Shown piece after piece: positions 54,876 through 64,000 of a DNA stretch of 64,000 nt (positions are counted from its first letter, which is position 1; the number at the start of each line of letters is the position of its first letter). Source of the stretch: Brucella pseudintermedia (GTDB lineage Bacteria > Pseudomonadota > Alphaproteobacteria > Rhizobiales > Rhizobiaceae); contig NZ_WBWE01000003.1 in the NCBI RefSeq assembly GCF_008932435.1, positions 62,001-126,000 on the forward strand, read 5' to 3'. The notes beneath the pieces are model-generated. The model was not told the origin of the DNA, did no database searches, and saw only the letters and a program-made list of their open reading frames with translations. The translations under genes were made by a program, and so were the position numbers.

Positions 54876-56762
54876 TTAAAACGCCAGAGCGTTGTTGATG
54901 ACGGTCTGGTTTATCCTAACAGGGTACTGCTTCTGCAATTCACCCACGAGCTGTTCAAGGACGTCGTCCGACAGCGAAGTTGCCAGATATTTCTGCTGCT
55001 GTTCCGGAATGGCTTCCGGTCCGGCGGCGGCAGGTTCGGTTACTTCAACAACCTTGAACAGAATCTGTGCATCATCAGAAGGGGCAGCGGCGCTGCCGGT
55101 AAAACCGTTCGTCCCGCGGAAAATCTGGGCCGCAGCAGCCGTTCCGATATCAGCATCGTTGGTCGTACGGATGATGCCGCGCTTGGTCTGCTTTTCGACA
55201 CCCAGCTCCGCGGCAATTGTGTCGAGTGTCGCGCCGCCATCCAGCCGCTTCTTCAGTTCGTCCACACGCTGGTTGAGGCGCTTGACAGCCTCTTCGCCCT
55301 TCCACGCAGCCACAGCCTTATCCTTGACTTCATCGAGCGTGCGGTCACGTGCCGGGGTGATGCCGTCAACCTGATACCAGAGATAACCGACATTACCCAT
55401 CGTCAGGGCGTCGTTGTCAAAACCCTGGTCGGCCTGGAAAGCAGCGGCAAGAAGTGCTTCCGAGTTCGGTAGCTCGACAGGATTACCGGCAGGATCGTTT
55501 CCTTCGGCATCGACTGCTTCCACGGTAACAGATTTCAGGCTCAGCTTCTTTGCGACATCGGCCATGGATGCGCCGTCAGAGCGTTCCTGTTCATAGGAAT
55601 CATGAATGCCGCTGATGCTGCTTGCTGCGATATTATTCGCTAGGGTGGTACGAATTTCGCCTTCAACTTCGGTGAGCGGCTTCACATGAGCCGGTTCGAT
55701 CTGCGTCACGCGCAGAATGACCGGACCGAAGCTGCCCTTTACGACCGGGCTGACACCATTCTCCGCCAAAGCAAAAGCTGCATCTGCAACCGCCTGGTCG
55801 GGTATAGCGGACTTCTCAAACGTACCGAGCTTCAGGTCGTCTTCGGTTTTGCCCTGTTCCTTGCCGATATCGGCGAAGCTCGTTCCAGCGGCGATTTTCT
55901 GTTGAGCTGCTTCAGCTGCAGCGTCATCGGCAAAGTTCAACTGCTCGATGGCACGCTTTTCGACCGTGCTGAAGCGGTCCTTGTTCTTTTCGTAATATTC
56001 GTTGATTTCGTCCTGCGTGACAGCAGACGGATCGGCAATGTCAGCCGGTTCCAGCTTCACGTAGCTGATCTTCCGGTATTCCGGCGCCTTGTACTCGTCC
56101 TTGTGCGCTTCGAAATAGGTCTTGAGCGCATCTTCGGATGGAGCGGGGATGACATCGGCCTTTTCAGCCTGAATGGTTACATAGTCGACGCTGCGGGTTT
56201 CACCCTGATAGAGAGCCAATGCCTTCAACGCTGCGTCCGGAAGCTTGATGCCATCCGTTGCGGCTTCCACGATCTGCTGGCGGCGGGCGACTTTGGCGCG
56301 ATTGTCGAGATAGTCCTGCGCACGAATGCCGGATTGACGAAGGACCGCATCGAACTGGGCGCGGCTGAAGTTACCGCTTGCATCATGGAATGACGGATCT
56401 TCGCCCGTCAGCCGCGCAATTCCGTCCTTGGAAAGACCAAGCTGCATGTTGCGCGCGCCTTCATCCAGAACAACGCCGGCCGCAAGCTGGGCAAGTACCT
56501 GATTTTCGACGCCGAGCGTTTTTGCCTGTTCTCGCGTCAAACGCTGGCGAAACTGCTGCGACAGGCGCATCATCTGTTGTTCGTAAGCGAAACGATAATC
56601 AGAGGCGCTGACTTCTGACCCGCCAGCCGTCAAAGCGGCATTGCCTGACAGCCCCCCGCGAAAGACATCGGAGATGCCCCAGATCGCAAAGCTCAGTACA
56701 AGCAGGCCAAGCAGAAGTTTGGCGACCCAGGATTGAGCGGCGGAACGCAGGCTGTCGAGCAT
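54876..56762 (-). CDS. ppiD: peptidyl-prolyl cis-trans isomerase D (PpiD-like)
   Basis: A 628-residue membrane-anchored periplasmic chaperone. The N-terminal anchor is [20 protein letters not shown]; a SurA-N/PpiD helical domain follows, then a parvulin-type PPIase region around 280-370 ([45 protein letters not shown]). It assists folding of outer-membrane and secreted proteins after exit from Sec. GAAGGG stands 8 bases before the ATG. It heads the minus-strand run to trpD-trpC-moaC-moeA and is divergent from tpiA. Confidence 0.92.
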   Translation of the reverse strand: MLDSLRSAAQSWVAKLLLGLLVLSFAIWGISDVFRGGLSGNAALTAGGSEVSASDYRFAYEQQMMRLSQQFRQRLTREQAKTLGVENQVLAQLAAGVVLDEGARNMQLGLSKDGIARLTGEDPSFHDASGNFSRAQFDAVLRQSGIRAQDYLDNRAKVARRQQIVEAATDGIKLPDAALKALALYQGETRSVDYVTIQAEKADVIPAPSEDALKTYFEAHKDEYKAPEYRKISYVKLEPADIADPSAVTQDEINEYYEKNKDRFSTVEKRAIEQLNFADDAAAEAAQQKIAAGTSFADIGKEQGKTEDDLKLGTFEKSAIPDQAVADAAFALAENGVSPVVKGSFGPVILRVTQIEPAHVKPLTEVEGEIRTTLANNIAASSISGIHDSYEQERSDGASMADVAKKLSLKSVTVEAVDAEGNDPAGNPVELPNSEALLAAAFQADQGFDNDALTMGNVGYLWYQVDGITPARDRTLDEVKDKAVAAWKGEEAVKRLNQRVDELKKRLDGGATLDTIAAELGVEKQTKRGIIRTTNDADIGTAAAAQIFRGTNGFTGSAAAPSDDAQILFKVVEVTEPAAAGPEAIPEQQQKYLATSLSDDVLEQLVGELQKQYPVRINQTVINNALAF

Positions 56763-56981
56763 TGGAAACCCTTCAAGAACAAAACGAAGCTCGGCTTTTA
56801 TAGATAGAGCCAGTCAGGGGATAACCTTAAGCCAGCCCTCTATGCAAGGTCTCATTGCATGTGGGAACCTAAGAACATTTGCATTGCGGCACGAATACGC
56901 TTAGTCAGTGGCAAATTTTGGCGTTGGCCCGCTTTCAATGTGTGGTCACGCCTGCTGTTTCGAACAGGCGAGGAGAGTGAA

Positions 56982-57746
56982 ATGACTCCGGGAATCCGTC
57001 CGCTGGTTGCTGGCAACTGGAAGATGAATGGAACGGGAGAATCCCTGACCGAACTGCGTGCGATTGCTGCGGGCTTGAGTTCCGATCTCGGCCGCAAGCT
57101 GGATGCAGTCATCTGCGTTCCTGCCACGCTCCTTTCTCGTGCGGCGGAAACGCTGGAAGGCGAGACCGTCGGTCTCGGTGGGCAGGACGCTCACCATAAA
57201 GTATCTGGCGCGCATACAGGCGATGTCTCTGCCGAGATGCTCAAGGAAGCAGGCGCGACGCATGTTATTGTCGGACATTCCGAGCGCCGCACCGATCATC
57301 ATGAAAGCAATGAGATTGTTCGCGCCAAGACCGAAGCCGCCTGGGCCGCAGGTTTGATCGCAATCGTTTGCGTCGGCGAGACAGCCGATGAGCGCAAGGC
57401 GGAGCGCACGCTGGACGTTATCGGCTCGCAGATCGCCGGTTCCTTGCCCGATGGTGTAGATGCGGAGAATACGATCATCGCTTATGAGCCGGTTTGGGCG
57501 ATCGGTACGGGTTTGACGCCGACGGTGCAGGATGTGCGCGCCGCACATGCCTTCATGCGTGAGCAATTGATTGAACGTTTCGGCACGAAAGGTGCGCACC
57601 TTCGGCTGCTCTATGGCGGTTCGGTCAAGCCCGCTAACGCATTGGAATTGCTTGGCGTCGCGGATGTGGACGGTGCGCTTGTCGGCGGTGCGAGCTTGAA
57701 GGCGAATGATTTTCTCGCCATATGCGAAACCTATCGTAATTTGTAA
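56982..57746 (+). CDS. tpiA: triosephosphate isomerase
   Basis: A 254-residue TIM that interconverts dihydroxyacetone phosphate and glyceraldehyde-3-phosphate. Catalytic residues are Lys14 (GNWKMNG), His99 (VIVGHSERR) and Glu169 ([12 protein letters not shown]). The C-terminal [10 protein letters not shown] binds phosphate. AGGAGAG is 6-7 bases before the ATG at 56982. It is followed by secG after 101 bases. Confidence 0.97.
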   Translation: MTPGIRPLVAGNWKMNGTGESLTELRAIAAGLSSDLGRKLDAVICVPATLLSRAAETLEGETVGLGGQDAHHKVSGAHTGDVSAEMLKEAGATHVIVGHSERRTDHHESNEIVRAKTEAAWAAGLIAIVCVGETADERKAERTLDVIGSQIAGSLPDGVDAENTIIAYEPVWAIGTGLTPTVQDVRAAHAFMREQLIERFGTKGAHLRLLYGGSVKPANALELLGVADVDGALVGGASLKANDFLAICETYRNL

Positions 57747-57847
57747 CCGGCGCTTCACGTCTGTCTATCTTGGTCTCGGGGCTTGGATTATCGGACAATA
57801 GCGTGTAAAGAGCCGCTCTAGTTTTAGGGATGTAAAGACCGTAACCC

Positions 57848-58309
57848 ATGCAGACCGTACTCATTGTCATTCACTTGTTGATCGTGCTGGCGCTTGTCGG
57901 CGTTGTGCTTATCCAGCGTTCGGAAGGCGGCGGCCTTGGCATTGGCGGTGGCTCGGGGTTCATGACGGCTCGCGGTGCTGCGAATGCGCTGACCCGCACG
58001 ACGGCCATTCTTGCGATCGGCTTCTTTGCGACATCGCTTATCCTTGGCATCATGGCGCGCTACGGCGAAAAGCCGACCGACATCCTCAACCGTATCCCGG
58101 CGGCAACCGGGAGCCAGACAGCCCCGGCTGGTGGAAACGGCGGTGGTATTCTTAACCAGTTGGGTGGCGAGTCTTCGCGTCCAGACGCAAATCAGTCAGC
58201 ACCTGCCGCTCCAGGCGCAGGCACCCCGACAACGCAGCCGGATGCTGCGCAGCCACAGGCGCCGGCTGTACCGGAAACCCCGGCCAATCCGGTTCCAAGC
58301 TCGCAGTAA
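57848..58309 (+). CDS. secG: preprotein translocase subunit SecG
   Basis: A 153-residue SecG, a small subunit of the SecYEG channel. Two membrane segments (residues 3-21 and 51-70) flank the loop IQRSEGGGLGIGGGSGFMTARGAANALTRTT. The C-terminal half is a Pro-, Ala- and Gln-rich low-complexity tail (TPTTQPDAAQPQAPAVPETP), a typical alphaproteobacterial extension. The tpiA-secG order is widely conserved. An intrinsic terminator follows. Confidence 0.93.
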   Translation: MQTVLIVIHLLIVLALVGVVLIQRSEGGGLGIGGGSGFMTARGAANALTRTTAILAIGFFATSLILGIMARYGEKPTDILNRIPAATGSQTAPAGGNGGGILNQLGGESSRPDANQSAPAAPGAGTPTTQPDAAQPQAPAVPETPANPVPSSQ

Positions 58310-58333
58310 AAAAGCGCAGTATGAAACCAATGC

Positions 58334-58365
58334 GAAAACCGGTCCTTGTGGCCGGTTTTCTTTTT
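58334..58365 (+). terminator. intrinsic terminator after secG
   Basis: A 9-bp perfect stem GAAAACCGG/CCGGTTTTC with a 9-base loop is followed by TTTTT. It lies 24 bases after the secG stop. Confidence 0.88.
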
Positions 58366-58541
58366 GTTAACTATCGGGCTGCAAAGTGTTGCAGGTAGGC
58401 AATAGGCGTCGCCGAATCGCATTGCAGAACAGCGGCGCTGAATTGAGAACCGGATCGCTTTGCAGTAAGCAGGGCGAAAGTCTGGTCGCAATCAATGCGG
58501 CAGGCGTTTCTCCCTTGTGCTTGATTTTTCGGGAACCGAAC

Positions 58542-59234
58542 ATGTTTTCACGCCGTATTCTGATGGCAGGTATTGCAAGTCTCTGCATTGGGGCGACTGC
58601 TCCGGCATTTGCAGCTTCGCCGGTAAGCGCCGAAGCGCAGCTCAACGAAGCTGCCGCATCCGTTCAGCAGGTCGCTCTTTCAAGCGATACCAAGGCCAAC
58701 CCGGAAAAGCCGAAGAAGAAAAAGGCTTCCAAGGGCGGCAATGCGGTAAAAGCCAGCAAGTACAATATCGATCCGAAATTCCGGGCGCAGGAGGTAGCGT
58801 TTAGCGGCTATAAGCCTGGCACGATCGTGATCGACCCGAAACAGCGTTTCCTCTACCTCGTAGAAACATCGTCGACTGCTCGCCGCTATGGCATTGCTGT
58901 CGGCAAGCAGGGGTTGGAGTTCAAGGGCACCGGAACAATCAATGCGAAGCGCGAGTGGCCGCGCTGGATTCCGACCAAGGAAATGATCGAGCGCGATCCC
59001 GCTCATTATGGACGCTTCAAGAACGGTATGGATGGCGGTCCGGGCAACCCGCTTGGTTCTCGCGCCCTCTATCTGTTCCAGGGGAACAAGGATACCTACA
59101 TCCGCATTCATGGTACCGTCCAGCCTTGGACCATCGGTAGCTCGGCTTCCAACGGCTGCTTCCGCATGATCAATGAGGATGTGATGGATCTTTACGATCG
59201 CGTCGGTCTTGGCACTGAAGTGGTTGTTCTGTGA
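58542..59234 (+). CDS. L,D-transpeptidase (YkuD/ErfK family)
   Basis: A 230-residue exported L,D-transpeptidase. The signal peptide (LMAGIASLCIGATAPAFA, cut near residue 24) is followed by a Lys-rich linker (KPKKKKASKGG) and the YkuD domain (90-230), with His190 (IRIHGTVQPWTIG) and the catalytic Cys206 in ASNGCFRM. It would make 3-3 crosslinks or attach outer-membrane proteins to peptidoglycan. In rhizobia and Brucella such enzymes link beta-barrel proteins to peptidoglycan, but this paralogue's role is not known. The start at 58542 gives the proper signal peptide. Confidence 0.9.
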   Translation: MFSRRILMAGIASLCIGATAPAFAASPVSAEAQLNEAAASVQQVALSSDTKANPEKPKKKKASKGGNAVKASKYNIDPKFRAQEVAFSGYKPGTIVIDPKQRFLYLVETSSTARRYGIAVGKQGLEFKGTGTINAKREWPRWIPTKEMIERDPAHYGRFKNGMDGGPGNPLGSRALYLFQGNKDTYIRIHGTVQPWTIGSSASNGCFRMINEDVMDLYDRVGLGTEVVVL

Positions 59235-59257
59235 TCTGCAAATGACTAAGTGAATGT

Positions 59258-59284
59258 GGCCGGGCTTCGGGTCCGGCCTTTTCT
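59258..59284 (+). terminator. intrinsic terminator after the L,D-transpeptidase gene
   Basis: A 6-bp stem GGCCGG/CCGGCC with loop GCTTCGGGT is followed by TTTTCTTTT. It lies 24 bases after the stop. Confidence 0.75.
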
Positions 59285-59487
59285 TTTGCGCTCACGAGCC
59301 TTTGGGAAGCTGTGGATTTCGAGCTTCGGCATGGCTTTATGCGAACAGGAGCGCTAGAGAACAGAGTATTCGCTCCGGGGTTTTGGCTCCGGTTTTTCTT
59401 TGTGCAATGACGATTACCGCCTGGCTCCGGTGGAAAACGACCGCCGGGATGCATTTTCTTGTGGCGGAATCAATCAAGAAAGTCTAA

Positions 59488-61128
<1,641 letters not shown>

Positions 61129-61134
61129 AATCTG

Positions 61135-61158
61135 AACGCGCCTCTCGGGGCGCGTTTT
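61135..61158 (+). terminator. intrinsic terminator after pyrG
   Basis: An 8-bp stem AACGCGCC/GGCGCGTT with loop TCTCGG is followed by TTCATTTC. It lies 6 bases after the pyrG stop. Confidence 0.8.
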
Positions 61159-61248
61159 CATTTCGGCTTTCAGGATACGGTCTTGTTTTCGACCCGCCTT
61201 TACGCCAGATAAGGTGCCTGAAAGGCATTCAGTATCGAGGTTCATGTC

Positions 61249-62082
61249 ATGGCGGCTGCCAATTCATCCGTAAAAATCGGAAACGTTACCTTTTCAAACA
61301 GTGCGCCATTTGCCCTGATTGCGGGCCCGTGCCAGATGGAAACACGCGAACACGCTTTCGACATGGCAGGTCGCCTCAAGGAAATGACCGACAAGCTCGG
61401 CATTGGCCTGGTCTACAAGTCCAGCTTCGACAAGGCCAATCGCACCTCGTTGAAGGCGCAGCGCGGTATCGGCCTCGAAAAGGCGATGGAAGTGTTTGCC
61501 GACCTCAAGAAAGAGTTCGGTTTTCCCGTGCTGACGGATATTCATACGGAAGAGCAGTGCGCCGAAGTTGCTCCTGTGGTCGATGTCCTGCAAATCCCCG
61601 CATTCCTCTGCCGTCAGACCGATCTGCTGATCGCTGCCGCCAAGACCGGGCGTGCTGTGAACGTCAAGAAGGGTCAGTTTCTGGCGCCATGGGACATGAA
61701 GAATGTCCTTTCCAAAATCACGGAAAGCGGCAATCCGAATGTTCTGGCGACCGAACGTGGCGTATCTTTCGGCTATAATACGCTCGTTTCAGATATGCGC
61801 TCGCTGCCGATCATGGCTGGTCTTGGCGCGCCGGTTGTGTTTGATGCGACCCATTCCGTACAACAACCGGGCGGGCAGGGCGGTTCGTCAGGCGGGCAGC
61901 GCGAGTTTGTAGAAACGCTGGCTCGGGCAGCTGTGGCTGTCGGTGTTGCGGGGCTCTTCATCGAAACGCATCAGGATCCGGATAACGCCCCGTCCGATGG
62001 CCCAAATATGGTGCCGGTAGATAAGATGCCTGCACTTCTTGAAAAGCTCATGGCTTTCGATCGTATCGCCAAGGGGCTTTAA
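61249..62082 (+). CDS. kdsA: 3-deoxy-D-manno-octulosonate 8-phosphate synthase (metal-dependent class)
   Basis: A 277-residue KDO8P synthase that condenses arabinose-5-phosphate and phosphoenolpyruvate for the LPS inner core. IAGPCQME carries the cysteine that marks the metal-dependent class II; class I enzymes have Asn there (FGGMNVLES in E. coli). SFDKANRTS is the substrate loop, and [17 protein letters not shown] the C-terminal metal site. GAGG stands 8-9 bases before the ATG. The order pyrG-kdsA-eno is conserved in rhizobia and Brucella. Confidence 0.95.
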   Translation: MAAANSSVKIGNVTFSNSAPFALIAGPCQMETREHAFDMAGRLKEMTDKLGIGLVYKSSFDKANRTSLKAQRGIGLEKAMEVFADLKKEFGFPVLTDIHTEEQCAEVAPVVDVLQIPAFLCRQTDLLIAAAKTGRAVNVKKGQFLAPWDMKNVLSKITESGNPNVLATERGVSFGYNTLVSDMRSLPIMAGLGAPVVFDATHSVQQPGGQGGSSGGQREFVETLARAAVAVGVAGLFIETHQDPDNAPSDGPNMVPVDKMPALLEKLMAFDRIAKGL

Positions 62083-62101
62083 ACAGTTCTCGGAGAATTT
62101 A

Positions 62102-62134
62102 AAAAGGCGGGGGATTTTCCTCCGCCTTTTGTTT
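62102..62134 (+). terminator. intrinsic terminator after kdsA
   Basis: A 9-bp perfect stem AAAAGGCGG/CCGCCTTTT is followed by GTTTC. It lies 19 bases after the kdsA stop. Confidence 0.85.
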
Positions 62135-62160
62135 CGCTAAGGCTTAAAAACTGGCTCGGT

Positions 62161-62194
62161 GCATAATCTTTTCTGCAAAGCTTCAGGATTATGC
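62161..62194. repeat. intergenic palindrome between kdsA and eno
   Basis: GCATAATC and GATTATGC form an 8-bp perfect palindrome with an 18-base centre (TTTTCTGCAAAGCTTCAG). The outer arms resemble other short palindromes dispersed between Brucellaceae and rhizobial genes. Confidence 0.6.
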
Positions 62195-62224
62195 GCTAAG
62201 AAATGGCCGCATCGGATTTGTTAA

Positions 62225-63550
<1,326 letters not shown>

Positions 63551-63570
63551 TTTCTATCGCAAGAGGATGA

Positions 63571-63605
63571 GGAAACGGCAGCCTGATGGCTGCCGTTTCC
63601 AGTTT
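63571..63605. terminator. hairpin terminator between convergent eno and DUF2165 gene
   Basis: A 13-bp perfect stem GGAAACGGCAGCC/GGCTGCCGTTTCC with loop TGAT is followed by AGTTT on the plus strand. The T run is weak, but the stem is very stable and placed between convergent genes. Confidence 0.75.
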
Positions 63606-63629
63606 ATGGAGCGTATCGTTCCATTTACT

Positions 63630-64000
63630 TCAGGCGTCGCTTTCTCTGTGGGAGAACATGATAACGATGCACATCATCGATGGAAGCGCATAAAGGAGGG
63701 CGCCCAACTGTGTGTTGAGGGAGTTTTCTTTTGTTTCCCATGCCATGAACCAATCCCCAGCGATAACCATGAAGCCAATGCCCCACACGGCAACAGCGCA
63801 GCATGCACCAAGAATTGTCCAGTTTTTGCCCGACGAAAATTTCGCGTAGCTGCCACGAAGATTGACGACCATTTTTACAAATCCGATAGTGGCGAGCACG
63901 CCCGCTAACGTTTCCATGGCTGTGATCACAGCAAGACCTGCATAGGGGACCCAACTTGCGGTAATCGCACGCCATGTCTGACCAGGAATACCATAAGTGT
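63630..64000 (-). CDS. DUF2165 family membrane protein, 3' part
   Basis: The minus-strand frame is open to the right edge, so the start lies beyond the window. The visible 122 residues carry DUF2165 marks: GQTWRAITASWVPYAGLAVITAMETLAG, KNWTILGACCAVAVWGIGFMVIAGDWFMAWETK and a last membrane segment near the C-terminus. Four membrane segments are expected in the whole protein. The family has no known function. A GTG at 63929 and an ATG at 63917 exist in frame, but they would discard the conserved WRAI block, so they are unlikely starts. Confidence 0.75.
   Translation of the reverse strand, partial: TYGIPGQTWRAITASWVPYAGLAVITAMETLAGVLATIGFVKMVVNLRGSYAKFSSGKNWTILGACCAVAVWGIGFMVIAGDWFMAWETKENSLNTQLGALLYALPSMMCIVIMFSHRESDA

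Noticed and set aside
59370-59400. CTCCGG direct repeat before pyrG as a terminator or riboswitch
   Set aside because: Only a 4-bp stem can form and no known RNA motif is matched.

Overview
The window looks like a stretch of chromosome I from a Brucella/Ochrobactrum-type alphaproteobacterium (Hyphomicrobiales, Brucellaceae). The evidence is the gene content and order (rpsB-tsf-pyrH-frr-uppS-cdsA-rseP-bamA-lpxD-fabZ-lpxA-lpxI-lpxB, tpiA-secG, pyrG-kdsA-eno), an EipB homologue, an alphaproteobacterial SOS box (GTTC-N7-GTTC) before lexA, and rhizobial intergenic palindromes. Species cannot be fixed from this window. It is densely packed core genome: I see no insertion sequence, prophage, CRISPR array, tRNA or rRNA.

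Layout. 1-3.8 kb: 3' end of trmJ, murI, an aldo/keto reductase and three small genes. 3.9-11.2 kb: propionyl-CoA assimilation, pccB-pccA-scpA, divergent from a PccR/ScfR regulator with TTTGCAAA operator boxes between them. 11.2-17.6 kb: small accessory genes, including queF behind a preQ1-I riboswitch, a 57-residue lipoprotein, DUF883, DUF2336, VanZ-like, a MerR regulator, a DUF1624 membrane protein and a YdcF-like protein. 17.9-29.7 kb: a 32-residue membrane peptide, sdaA, DUF1489, a SPOR-tailed D,D-carboxypeptidase, clpS-clpA, azlCD, a HIT protein, a FemAB-like acyltransferase, a glycerophosphodiester phosphodiesterase and ridA.

29.8-44.3 kb: one long co-oriented block that joins cell-envelope integrity (eipB), translation (rpsB, tsf, frr), UMP kinase, undecaprenyl and CDP-diacylglycerol synthesis, RseP, BamA and the lipid A genes lpxD-fabZ-lpxA-lpxI-lpxB. 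It ends at a strong bidirectional terminator shared with gltA. 44.5-47.4 kb: gltA and gltX on the minus strand. 47.6-51.1 kb: comEC converging on lexA. 51.2-56.8 kb: a minus-strand run ppiD-trpD-trpC-moaC-moeA leading toward lexA. 57-63.6 kb: plus-strand tpiA, secG, an L,D-transpeptidase, pyrG, kdsA and eno, each mostly with its own terminator. The right edge cuts a DUF2165 membrane protein.

Most genes are housekeeping. The least ordinary signals are regulatory: the preQ1-I aptamer with a start-site sequestering hairpin before queF; twin TTTGCAAA boxes, one overlapping the regulator's own ATG; a GNRA-capped structured leader before rpsB and a hairpin between rpsB and tsf; an orphan LiuR-like box before the merR gene; and a repeat family whose TAGAGC end supplies the stop codons of neighbouring genes. 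I did not find a clearly new multi-gene system.
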